Shown: positions 45,276 through 54,845 of the stretch, piece after piece
Position numbering within the stretch: position 1 is the stretch's first letter
Layout: every line of letters begins with the position of its first letter
From: Cephalotus follicularis
Lineage: Eukaryota > Streptophyta > Magnoliopsida > Oxalidales > Cephalotaceae
Reading direction: 5' to 3'
NCBI GenBank assembly: GCA_001972305.1
Contig: BDDD01000712.1
Coordinates: forward strand, 141,943 to 205,942
DNA: 64,000 bases
The notes under the pieces: model-generated
What the model was told of the DNA's origin: nothing
The model's database searches: none
What the model saw: the letters and a program-made list of their open reading frames with translations, nothing else
Position numbers and translations under genes: made by a program

Positions 45276-46586
45276 TCAATAACTTTTTTTTGGAAGTTTT
45301 GGGTTAGTTTCATCAAATACAACATGCATTGATTCTTCAACAAGTAAGGTTCTTTTATTTAAACATCTATAAGCTTTGCTACTAGATGAATAACCAAGAA
45401 AAATACCTTCGTCGACTTTGGAGTGGAATTTACCAAGATGCTCTTTTCCATTATTGTGGATGAAGCACTTGCATCCGAATGTGTGAAAATAACTAATGTT
45501 AGGCTTTCTCCCCCTCCATAGTTCATATGCAGTCTTTTTGAGAATTGGCCTTATGGATATACGATTTAGGATATAACACGAAGTACTTATTGCTTCCGCC
45601 CAAAAATATTTTGGTAAGTTATTTTCGTTTAAAAATGTTCTGCACATTTCTTGTAAAGTTCTATTTTTCCTTTCAACAACCCCATTTTGTTGAGGTGTTC
45701 TAGGAGTAGAGAACCCATGTATAAATCCATTTTCATTGCAAAAATTTTCAAACATAAGATTTTCAAATTCTTTTCCATGATCACTTCTAATTTTAGAAAT
45801 AAAAATGTCCTTTTCATTTTGATTGATTTTACAAAAATTTGAAAATTCTTTAAAAGATTCATTTTTTAGAGCTAGGAAAATAGTCCATGTATATCTAGAA
45901 TAATCGTCAACTATGACCATGGCATATGATTTACCACCTAGACTTCTAATATCTATTGGTCCAAACAAATCTATATGCAAAAGTTGTAATGGCTTAGTTG
46001 TGGACACAATGTCTTTTTTTTTAAATGTAGCTCTAGTTTGTTTCCTGTAATGACATGCGTCACAAACTTTATCTTTTTCAAAGCTAATTTTAGGGAGTCC
46101 TTTAACTAGTTCATGTTTTAGAAGCTTTGATATAGTTGACATACCTACGTGACCTAACCTTCTATGCCATAGCCAACTATCTTCATTTATAGACACTAGA
46201 CATTTAACATTATTCAAGTCATCTATATCTACCACATATACATTCGCATGTCTATATCCTATAAACTTAATTTGATTGTTGTTTATGTCTATCACTTTAC
46301 AAATGTCATTTTCAAAGGTGACTCTACAATCTTTGTCACATAATTGGCTTATACTCAATATTTTGTGTTTGAGTCCATCAACAAATAGAACATTATGAAT
46401 AGAGGTTTTATTGTTACCTATGGAGCCAAAGCCTTTCATCTTTTCTTTTGCATTGTCTCCAAAGGTTACATCTTCTCCTTCCTTTGATTCGAATTTGATG
46501 AAGAGACTCTTGTCGCCCGTCATATGTTTGGAGCACCCACTATCCAAGTACCATTGTGTCTTCTTGGATAGTGCCTTCAAGCACAC
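45276..46586 (-). CDS. Sire-1 protease and integrase
   Basis: A 436-residue open frame. The aspartic protease motif WYLDSGCSKHMTG is at residues 12-24 (D15). The pre-integrase zinc finger is complete: H141, H146, C175, C178 (WLWHRRLGHVG then CDACHYRKQTR). The integrase core has LHIDLFGP (D206), SDHGKEF (D269) and NGVVERKNRT (E305), with 35 residues between the last two. CKCFIHNN and VDEGIFLGYS mark the C-terminal region. The upstream start is the first ATG in frame; in the element it belongs to a polyprotein continuous with gag. All catalytic residues are present, so decay is limited here. Integrase joins the cDNA ends to chromosomal DNA. Confidence 0.93.
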   Translation of the reverse strand: MCLKALSKKTQWYLDSGCSKHMTGDKSLFIKFESKEGEDVTFGDNAKEKMKGFGSIGNNKTSIHNVLFVDGLKHKILSISQLCDKDCRVTFENDICKVIDINNNQIKFIGYRHANVYVVDIDDLNNVKCLVSINEDSWLWHRRLGHVGMSTISKLLKHELVKGLPKISFEKDKVCDACHYRKQTRATFKKKDIVSTTKPLQLLHIDLFGPIDIRSLGGKSYAMVIVDDYSRYTWTIFLALKNESFKEFSNFCKINQNEKDIFISKIRSDHGKEFENLMFENFCNENGFIHGFSTPRTPQQNGVVERKNRTLQEMCRTFLNENNLPKYFWAEAISTSCYILNRISIRPILKKTAYELWRGRKPNISYFHTFGCKCFIHNNGKEHLGKFHSKVDEGIFLGYSSSSKAYRCLNKRTLLVEESMHVVFDETNPKLPKKSY

Positions 46587-46601
46587 CTACAAACACAATT
46601 T

Positions 46602-46934
46602 TCAAATATTTGTTTGAGGTACCCAACAAACCTTGGGTCCTTTGGGGTTAGTCAAGATGGTTCCTTTGGGAACCCAACTTTTCTTTACTCTAGAGAAATT
46701 TGAATCATTCAATATATTTTCTTTGTAAAAACAAGAAGTAGATATATGGCCATTCTTACCACAATTATGGTAAGATGTAATCATACTTCTTTTATGCATA
46801 ATCTTTCTTTTACAAAAGCAAGATGAAGATGCATGACCGTATTTACGACAATGATCACATGAAGCATTTATATTTTTCTTGAATATGACATTTTTCTTAT
46901 GATAGCATGATGAAGATGTATGTCCATGTTCCAC
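46602..46934 (-). CDS. Sire-1 gag C-terminus with serial zinc knuckles
   Basis: A 110-residue frame with CCHC-like knuckles about every 29 residues: a partial HGHTSSSC, then CDHCRKYGHASSSC (complete), then YHNCGKNGHISTSC (first Cys lost). It overlaps the preceding gag frame and appears to continue it after a frameshift near 46935. Knuckles bind element RNA. Confidence 0.82.
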   Translation of the reverse strand: MEHGHTSSSCYHKKNVIFKKNINASCDHCRKYGHASSSCFCKRKIMHKRSMITSYHNCGKNGHISTSCFYKENILNDSNFSRVKKSWVPKGTILTNPKGPKVCWVPQTNI

Positions 46935-48030
46935 AAAAATTATAAGAATTATTCATATTTTTCTTAAACATGGCATTCTTCTTATGAAAGCATGTAAAAG
47001 ATGTATGTCCAATTTTACCACAATAGTTACAAGAAATCTTTACAATTTTCTTCTTAATATGAGCCTTTTCAACCTTCTCTTTCTCTATCCTTTCTTTCCT
47101 TTCCAAGAAGTTTTGATAAAGCTTAGCATTGTTCATATCCTCATATCCTAGTCCGGCCTTGTCAAAAACACATCTTTGCATACCAAGATGGTTTTCAAGT
47201 TTCTCACTACTATTAGAGAACTTTGAAAAGCTCTTCTTTAAAGCGTCTATCTCTTCCTTAAGGTTTCTATTTTCTTTTTCTAGAAAAGCTACTTCATTTT
47301 CTAGGAGGTATACTTCAATTTCATTTGAGTTTTCTTCCTTAGCTAAATTAATTGATTTTAGTTCCTCATTTTCATTTACTAAGGTTTTGACCTTTTTCTT
47401 TAAAGATGCAATCATAGAACCATATTTTTCTACGACTAAGACCAGTTCATCATAGGTTACCTCATCGCTTTCTTCCTCTTCTTCTTCCTCCAAGGCCATC
47501 AAAGCTATTTGAGCCACATCTTCATTTGAATCTTCATCCGTACTAGACTCATCACTATCATCCCATGTGGCGATCATAGTTTTCTTCTTCTTCTTCTTCT
47601 TCTTCAAGAGATCCTTCTTTTTGAGTCGTGGGAAATCGCTTTTGTAGTTCCCCGGTTTGTTGCACTCGAAGCAAATGATCACTTCTAGCTTACTTGAATC
47701 TCCCTTTTGATAGACCTTCTTGTTTGTCTTTCCACCAAACTTCTTCTTCCTAGCTAGGAATTTCTTGAATTTTCGTGTGATGGGGGTTAGCTCTTCATTA
47801 TCATCATCGTCCTCAGAATCTTCGATTAGGGATGATTTCAATGCCACTATCTTCTTTTTCTTTTTCTCCTTTTCCTCATCATCATCCTTCTTTTGCATTG
47901 AAAGCTCATGGGTCATTAATGACCCTAGAAGATCCTCTAGCGGAAGAACGTTGAGATTCTTTGCTTCTTCAATTGCGGTAACTTTCGGCATCCAAGACCT
48001 TGGCAAGCACCTAAGAATTTTTCTCACCAT
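46897..48030 (-). CDS. Sire-1 gag, central part
   Basis: A 377-residue frame. The N-terminal stretch LRCLPRSWMPKVTAIEEA and LEDLLGSLMTHE is the end of the UBN2-like gag core. A Lys/Glu-rich segment follows, then a degenerate knuckle CFECNKPGNYKSDF (His and last Cys replaced). After that come an acidic stretch (~170-190), a coiled coil (~200-275, for example VAFLEKENRNLKEEIDALKK) and a complete knuckle CNYCGKIGHTSFTC. It continues a gag whose N-terminus is 48054-48542, in a different frame. Large gag with a coiled coil and several knuckles is typical of Sireviruses. Confidence 0.85.
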   Translation of the reverse strand: MVRKILRCLPRSWMPKVTAIEEAKNLNVLPLEDLLGSLMTHELSMQKKDDDEEKEKKKKKIVALKSSLIEDSEDDDDNEELTPITRKFKKFLARKKKFGGKTNKKVYQKGDSSKLEVIICFECNKPGNYKSDFPRLKKKDLLKKKKKKKKTMIATWDDSDESSTDEDSNEDVAQIALMALEEEEEEESDEVTYDELVLVVEKYGSMIASLKKKVKTLVNENEELKSINLAKEENSNEIEVYLLENEVAFLEKENRNLKEEIDALKKSFSKFSNSSEKLENHLGMQRCVFDKAGLGYEDMNNAKLYQNFLERKERIEKEKVEKAHIKKKIVKISCNYCGKIGHTSFTCFHKKNAMFKKNMNNSYNFCGTWTYIFIMLS

Positions 48031-48053
48031 ATCGCTGTTAGAATAAGTTTTAT

Positions 48054-48542
48054 CTAAAGCTTTAATGCATTAATGATATTTGTAAATCTAGAGAACATGG
48101 ATTTAATGTCTTCGTTCTCATTCATAGTGGACATTTCATAATCATGGACTAGCATACTAATCTTAGCTTCTTTGACTTTATTTGTCCCTTCATAGGTGAC
48201 TTCAAGTCTACCCCACATTTCTTTGGCGGAAATACAAGACGAAATTCTATTGAAGTCATTTGAGTTTATAGCACAAATGATAATGTGTTTAGCTTTAGCA
48301 TTTATTTGAACTCTTTTTCTATGATTATCATCATAGAGGTTCCTGGGTTTAGGAATAACATCCCCATTTTCAAGTGTGACTGTAGGAAGATTTGGACCAT
48401 CAACTATGAGGTCCCACAAGTTATAATTGAGGGATTGAATAAAGATAGTCATCTTAGCCTTCCAATGGCCATAGTTATTGCCATCGAAGAAGGGGGGTTT
48501 TGAGATATTTTGGCTCTCTCCTACGTTTGTGTTCATTGTCAT
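48054..48542 (-). CDS. Sire-1 gag N-terminus
   Basis: A 162-residue frame from the gag start. It contains KPPFFDGNNYGHWKAKMTIF (the Copia gag N-terminal block), LWDLIVDGPN, KAKHIIICAINSNDFNRIS and EMWGRLEVTYEGTNKVKEAK (UBN2 core). It begins 47-50 bases downstream of the primer-binding site and is separated from the next gag frame by a frameshift near 48040. Confidence 0.88.
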   Translation of the reverse strand: MTMNTNVGESQNISKPPFFDGNNYGHWKAKMTIFIQSLNYNLWDLIVDGPNLPTVTLENGDVIPKPRNLYDDNHRKRVQINAKAKHIIICAINSNDFNRISSCISAKEMWGRLEVTYEGTNKVKEAKISMLVHDYEMSTMNENEDIKSMFSRFTNIINALKL

Positions 48543-48588
48543 CCTAGATCGTTAAAGGCTCTAGCACTTAAGAATTATAAGCCTACCT

Positions 48589-48599
48589 CTCTGATACCA
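48589..48599 (-). promoter_or_regulatory. Sire-1 primer-binding site
   Basis: CTCTGATACCA (TGGTATCAGAG on the element strand), complementary to initiator tRNA-Met, two bases from the LTR. Confidence 0.93.
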
Positions 48600-48601
48600 A
48601 T

Positions 48602-49661
48602 TGAATAAACTACAAAGGGGGGGGTGAATTTTAGTTTCTAAAAATTAATTAAATTTTTACGATTCTAAGTTAAAATCAATGAACAATCTACGTCCACTTT
48701 TCCCAAGGATCTCCTTGAGTTTCCACTAGTCTCCGAATAAAATTTCGGGTGCTATTCGGTACACCTTTGTGATTGACCTCAATCACTTACAATTCTCTTT
48801 GGGTTCACTCCCCAATCTCTCTTAGGGTTCACTCCCCTATTACAATCAAAGTGTAAAAAGAATAGTGTTTGATCTTAACCTCTCAAATGTTGGATTTTAC
48901 AAGATGATAATTCTCAAAATAAGTTGGAACAAATCTGAGCTAAGGCACAAAACAAGAGCTTTTGAAAGAGACTTGATGATTTTGAATGCTTGTAGTGTTC
49001 TTGCTTGATTGATCTTTGTATTTTTGTTCTCTTGTAATCTTCTTGTGTTCTCTCTTCCAAATCCTTTGTATATAACCGTTTAATGCTTGATAAATCCATT
49101 GGATGTGTCTTGAAATTTGTTGCTTCAAAGACGGCGCATTAAAACTCTGTTAGAAATTTTTCTAGCTGTGCAAAGCGTCGACATTTTGCCTCAAAGCATC
49201 ACCGCCTATATGACCGTTGGGTATTTGAATTTGAATTGTCTGGTCAAAGCGCTGGCGTTCTGGATATTGGAGTCGACTATTTCCACAAAGCGCTGACGCT
49301 TTGTGTTGAGCGTCGCCGCTTTTGTCAAATTGATTGGCTCCAAGAAATCTCTGGTTTTAACCGCTGATAGATGGTGTCAAAGCGCAAACGCTTTGAATTA
49401 AAGCGCTGGTGCTTTCATTTAAGCGTCAACGGTTCGGACACTTACTCCTTTCCTCGAAATGCATCAACGGTTGACGCTTTGTTCCTTGCTTCGACGGTTG
49501 CACAAAGCACTGACGCTTACTTCCTGAGCGTCGACGCTTTAAGTTGTTTCTGCAATTTTCTTGCTGTTTTGCACATTCTATCTTTTTCTTGCACACAAAG
49601 AAACTTTGTTAAACACAAATATGTTATCATCAAAACTAGGATTGAGACATAAATGTCAACA
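48602..49661 (-). mobile_element. Sire-1 5' LTR (right copy)
   Basis: 1060 bases, TGAATAAACTAC to ATGTCAACA. Contains the palindrome array at 49165-49545 and ends at the GTCCT duplication. Confidence 0.92.
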
Positions 49662-49666
49662 GTCCT

Positions 49667-50130
49667 TCCTTTGCCGAATACACGAGTTCATCTTAGAAAG
49701 CATATGGTAGTGCAACAAAAAAAAATATAAAGTAGGCATATCGGAGGACTTGATGACCTTCAGCGACGCTGATCTAAATGGAATATGGTTACCACATTTA
49801 GATCCAGTAGTGGTAGAACTTAATGTGGACCTATTCACAGTGAAGCGGATCTTGATTGATGGATTTAGTTCTACATATATTTTATATAAGCACACCTTTG
49901 ATCAATTGAAGATTTCAGAGGATAGGTTGAAGCCTGTTAAGACTCCCATGATTAGTTTTCTGGGGAAAACGATATACCCAATGGGATCAGTCACTCTTCC
50001 AATCATTATAGGAGAATCCTTGAGACAGGCTCTCGCAGATGTGACATTTATTGTGGTGAATACACTTAGTCCTTAAAGTGCCATCTTGGGACGACCATCT
50101 TTGGATGACCAGGTTTGAACCTTTTTGGTG
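49667..50130 (+). pseudogene. Tat-2 protease remnant
   Basis: Resumes the frame interrupted at 35824. Recognisable blocks: ISEDLMTFSDADLNGIWLPH, VKRILIDGFSSTYILY (49840-49890), and ILGRPSLDDQ near 50086. The usual DGGSS around the catalytic Asp is DGFSS here. Stops interrupt it (for example after TLSP at 50076). Confidence 0.82.
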
Positions 50131-50389
50131 TCGTAGCAACCAAACACTTGGTCGTCAAATTTCCTACTAAGTGTGGAGTAGGCCAAATCAAAGGAGATCA
50201 GACCGTTGCATGAAAGTGCCAGGTTGCTGTTGTAAATCTAAAAGGTGAAGAAAAGTCATTGTCCATAGGTAATGTGAATTTTAGAGATGTAATTGAACCG
50301 GAGAGACCAGAGCCTATGGATGATCTAGTCCAGGTGAGAGTCAATGAAGCCGACAAGACTAAAGTCTTTCGTATTGGGTAAAAATTATA

Positions 50390-51400
50390 GGACCCAGAGA
50401 AGCAAGATGTTTCTCAAAGGATAACAAGGATGTGTTTGCGTGGTCTACAGAAGCGGTTACAGGAGTCAGTGCCGAAGTGTTTGTTTATAAACTGAATATA
50501 GACATAGATCACTCTCTTGTTAGACAAAAGAAAAGGAATTTTTCCCCAGAAAGGCAAGACGCTATTGCAGAGGAGGTGGAGAAACTCCTCAAGCCTGGGT
50601 TTATTAATTAAGGAAGAACACTGCTTTACAGCGCTAGCAAATGTAGTTATGGTGCGAAAGTCTAATGGTAAGTATAGAATGTGCATTGACTTCACATATT
50701 TGAATAAAGCCTGCTCCAAAGACAATGTTCCTATTCAAAAAATTGATTAGAGGGGTTGTTAAGCTTCACGGATGCTTACTCGGGTTACAACTAGACCAGA
50801 ACGTATCTTCCGGATGAGGACAAGACTTCATTTATTGAAGACCAATGTACGCATTGGTATAAGATGATGTCTTTTAGTCTAAAAAAATACAGGTTCTACT
50901 TACCAACGTTTGGTAAATAAAATCTTCCAAGACCTGATTTGTAAGAATATGGATGTAAATGTGGACGGCATGCTCGTCAAAAGAAGAGATTAGAGATCTC
51001 GTGTGGAGGGCCTCAGAGAGGCCTTTGAGGTTCCGAGAAGTGTGATTTCAGAGTGGCCTTAGTAAAGTTTTTGGGTTTTATGGTATCCAATAGGGGGATT
51101 GAAATTAATCAGGAGAAGATCTCAACAATTCAGAGCATAGATCCACCTAGAATTCTCAGAGAAGTTCAGAGGCTCAATGGAAGAATTGTAGAATTGTCAG
51201 GTTTATTTCCAGGATGGCAAAGAAATGCATTCTGTTCTTTAATATACTTAGGAATCCATAGGGTTTCGTGTGGTCTGACGAGTGTTAGAGAGCCTTTATA
51301 CAGCTCAAGTAACACCTTACTTCTCCGCCAATGATGACTAAGCCTCAGCTAGGGGTTGCTCTTTCTTTATACCTTTCAATAGTTGAAGGAAAGGTTAGTT
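50390..51400 (+). pseudogene. Tat-2 reverse transcriptase remnant
   Basis: Blocks of gypsy RT survive: YRMCIDFTYLNKAC (50674-50715) and LVKFLGFMVSNRGIEINQEKI (51056-51115). The catalytic YVDD is changed to NVDG (50958-50969), and several stops and frameshifts occur. It cannot be functional. Confidence 0.82.
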
Positions 51401-52260
51401 ATGTCCTGATTAGAGAAGAAAGAAGATTGGAAAAGCTTGTATAATATACAAGTAAAGTTCTAAACGAGGCAGAAAGCAGATATTCAAAGATAGAGAAGTT
51501 CGCTTATGCCGTTGTAATTTCTTTTCGCAAACTCAGACCATACTTCAAAGCTCATACAGTTAAAATACTAACAAACAGACCTCTCACATAGGTCCTACAA
51601 AAGTCTAATACCTTAAGAAGGTAGGTTAAGTGGTCTATGGAGTTAGGCAAATATGATATTTGGTATGAGCCTAGGTTAGATAAGAAGGCTCAGGTATTAG
51701 TGGATTTCGTGATAGAATGCACTCCCACCAAGATTAATACTAAGGATTTGAAAAAAGACCTCCCAAAGCAGAGCTTCTGGGTATTACATATAGACAGGTC
51801 CTTTTCTTTCAATGGAAGTTGAGCAAGGTTGATGCTTTTCAGCCCTGATGGATGGATGTTACCGTATGCTCTGCATTTTCAATTTAAAGCAACCAAGAAT
51901 GAAGCAGAGTTTGAAGCAGTTATCAAGGGCCATACCTTGTCCAAACACCTCCATGTCCAGAGGATTGGTGTGTTTAGCGATTAACAACTTGTAGTTAACC
52001 AATAAATGGAGAATATCAAGACAGAGAAGAAGGCATGGCCAAATATTTGACAAAAGCAAGATCTCTGATCACTACTTTCCAACAATGTCACTTCTTGAGA
52101 ATCCCCTGGGAGGAAAACTACAAAGCAAATGTCTTGTCAAAGTTAGAGGTGTCAAAGGAGATACCACAAATTGGGAATGTCTTTAGAGAGGATATGCAAT
52201 ACCCCAGCCTATTAGAGATGGATGATGTAATGGACATTGATGATCCTGAATAAAGTTGGA
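51401..52260 (+). pseudogene. Tat-2 RNase H remnants
   Basis: First RNase H region: QTFRKLRPYFKAHTVKI-like sequence at about 51500-51570. The second (archaeal-type) domain follows: FWVLHIDRSFSF (Gly lost after Asp), LHFQFKATKNEAEFEAVI (51870-51925). Parallels residues 50-175 of the Tat-1 frame but with stops. Confidence 0.75.
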
Positions 52261-53400
52261 CGAATCCGATTATCAATTGGATCAAACATGGTATACTCCT
52301 GGTAGACAAGGCTGAGGTAAAAAGGATAGTATACAAGTAGAACATGTTTCACCTCATAGATGAAGTTCTTTACAAAAAAAAATCCTATGCTATGCCACTC
52401 CTCAGATGCTTTAGACCTCCAGAAGCAGATTATGTCCTCAGAAAGGTTCTTGAAGGCATATGCGAGAATCATATTGGTAGAAGGTCACTCTCTTATAAAA
52501 TCTTCCAGCAACGATATTACTTGCCAACTATATATCAAAAGGCAATAAATTTTGTTAGAAAAGGTGATAAGTGCTAGAGGTTTACAAGAGTGAGTCATCA
52601 GCCTAGTGAACAATTGACATCTATTACGACTCCATGGCTGTTTGCCCAGTGGGGATTATATTTCTTGGGACCTCTATCACAAGTTACTGGTTCAGGAAAG
52701 TTTCTACTAGTAGAGATTGTTCATATAGCAAACCATCATCTACAGATTTGGAACCCCAAAAGTACTACTTAGAGATAATGACAAACAATTTTATTGTGAA
52801 GCATTTCAGGAGTTCTGCAGAACATGGAGCATTGAACATCGCCTAGCTTCAGTTGCTTGTCCATAGAGTAATGGCCAAGCCAAGGCTATGAACCGAGAAA
52901 TATTGGCTGGTCTGAAATGAATGTTACAAATTACAAAGGGGCTTTGAGTGGAAGAACTACCAAATGCGTTATGGGGATATAGGACAACCTCAAGGACCGC
53001 AATAGAAGAAACTCCCTTCAGCTTATGTTTTGGATCAGAAATAGTAATTCCTGTGAAAATTGGGTTACCTTCAAAGAGGGTGACGAACTTTGATGAAGAG
53101 AAAAAAGAAGAAGTTTGGATATGATACAAGAGCATAGAGATAGAGCAACGACTCGGATAGCGGCATATCAGCAGAGGATTAGTTGGTACTATGATAAGAA
53201 GGTTTGACCAAAGGGTTTGAAAGAAGGGGACAATTTCTTTAGAAGAGCAACTGCCTTTGATCCAACTGGAACCAAAGGAAGACTCGCACCAGAATGGGAA
53301 GGTCCATATAAAATAAAGAGCGATGTCAGAGCAGGGACTTTTAATCTAGAAACTCTCTCTAGAAGTGAAATTTGAAGGACATGGAATGTCAAGCACTTTT
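52261..53400 (+). pseudogene. Tat-2 integrase remnant
   Basis: The zinc-finger region is at 52440-52580 (ICENHIGRRSLSYKIFQQRYY, second His and first Cys changed). At the third catalytic position SNGQAK stands where Tat-1 has SNGQAE, so the catalytic Glu is replaced by Lys (codon 52883-52885). The C-terminal block GRLAPEWEGPYKI is at about 53279-53317. Confidence 0.8.
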
Positions 53401-54597
53401 ACAAGTACATTCAGCATGGATATCTTATTTTCATCAAAATATTAGTCTATTTTACAAGATTTTTTCAAAGATTGTATAATTGGGAATGTTCTCTCATTCA
53501 CTAGTTGAATAAACAAATTCCCTTCATCAATATGTCTGAATTATGTTTTTAAATTTTGGCTTAAAGTAAGAGACTAAGTCCCTTGTGCATAGGACAATTA
53601 CTGATCAGAGATCAGAACAAAGAGGAGAGTAACTTTCATCAGAGATGAGCTTACAACCCGAAAATATCATGTCCTTAAACCTCCGAGATACAAGATATAG
53701 TGAAGGAAGATAGGTTTTCCATTTAAGCCAAAAAAATTCTTCACTGTTCGAGATTCATGAATGGTTGGAGATAACATCAAACTCATCAAAAAGTACACAA
53801 AATATTCTAAGGTTTAAAAGAAGTACCACATTGTGATACTTCATTATCCCACTTTGGAGGATGAGACGTGTAAGGCACAACTCACCAAATCCAAATAAAC
53901 AAACTGATTTCTTAGCAATTTAGGACTCTTATGCCCAAATTAAATTAGACAAGGGGGGCAGAGCACGTTTGAAGTTAGACGGATCAGAGATCTTGTCTAT
54001 AAAGATTATGGTCTGAATAAGGAATGTGTCCAGATTCTTTACGTCACAAATTCCCATTTAGACACACATTGTTATACCCTTCAGATAACAGAATGATCAA
54101 TCTACATGGTAGGCTATCTATCGTTCTTAAAACAGCAAAGGACAATTTTAAATTATCAGAGGTCAAGAATCTTTGACAAATGAATATTCTTTTGTAAGTA
54201 TTAGGAGGCTAAATTCCATTACAAAAGTTCTTAAAAAGGGCATTTGATTACAAGAATTTCTTGATTGCAAAGAAAAACAATAAATGTGTAAAAGGCGAAA
54301 ACCTAGGAAAGGCAATCACAGGGGTTTATGGATTTCCTTGGCAATGACGAGATTCTTCTGAATCAGAGACAACCTTTCTTCAAAATCTCCAAAGAGCACA
54401 TCCACATCAACGTTAGGACAGGCTTCCCTGACCTCATCCTTCAAATTTGCAACATGGAGGCAGTTGAGCAAGTGTTTGGCAAGACGAAGGGGTATTCCTA
54501 TCATTGCCAACGATTTGGATTTCTCTTCATGCAGGATGTTGGATATGTCTTGTATTTAGAGACTCAAATTTGATTCAAGGCCAGTATTCGGCAAGGT
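53401..54597. other. Tat-2 3' region
   Basis: No sense coding. A short antisense frame at 54316-54510 (LAKHLLNCLHVANLKDEVRE, then FGDFEERLSLIQKN) may be a relic of the antisense gene of Tat elements; the similarity is too weak to be sure. Confidence 0.4.
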
Positions 54598-54788
54598 TGT
54601 AAGCCCAAGGTCTTGTATAAATTGTTGTATTAAATGATAACGTGCAATTGTATGGTAACATGACATGTGTCCACCACAATCTCTTACAAAGTGTCCTGCA
54701 TATTAATCTAGTAACTTCTTTAAGAAGCTTTCGGGCACGAAGTGAGGGGGAGCTAGCCATTGTCACTTAGCTGATTCTTGCCTCTTGC

Positions 54789-54845
<57 letters not shown>

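Larger units (their letters stand above)
35825..49661 (-). mobile_element. Sirevirus-like Ty1/copia element (Sire-1)
   Basis: LTRs at 35825-38500 and 48602-49661 (start TGAATAAACTACAAAG on the plus strand, mutated to TC at the left copy; end ATGTCAACA). They are flanked by perfect GTCCT duplications (35820-35824 and 49662-49666). Order on the minus strand: primer site, gag with serial zinc knuckles, protease-integrase, RT, RNase H, extra ORF, several polypurine tracts, 3' LTR. An extra 3' ORF, multiple polypurine tracts and palindrome-rich LTRs are Sirevirus traits. Inserted in the gag-protease linker of Tat-2; itself split by a solo LTR at 41347-44221. Confidence 0.92.
33600..54597 (+). mobile_element. 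Tat-lineage gypsy element, degenerate (Tat-2)
   Basis: 5' LTR, primer site, gag (34172-35824), then protease, RT, RNase H and integrase remnants (49667-53400) and part of a 3' region. The two halves are separated by Sire-1. The coding frame on the left of the insertion continues in register on the right once one copy of the GTCCT duplication is discounted. The 3' LTR was not identified; the element may be truncated or further broken by Tekay-2 at 54598. Confidence 0.82.
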
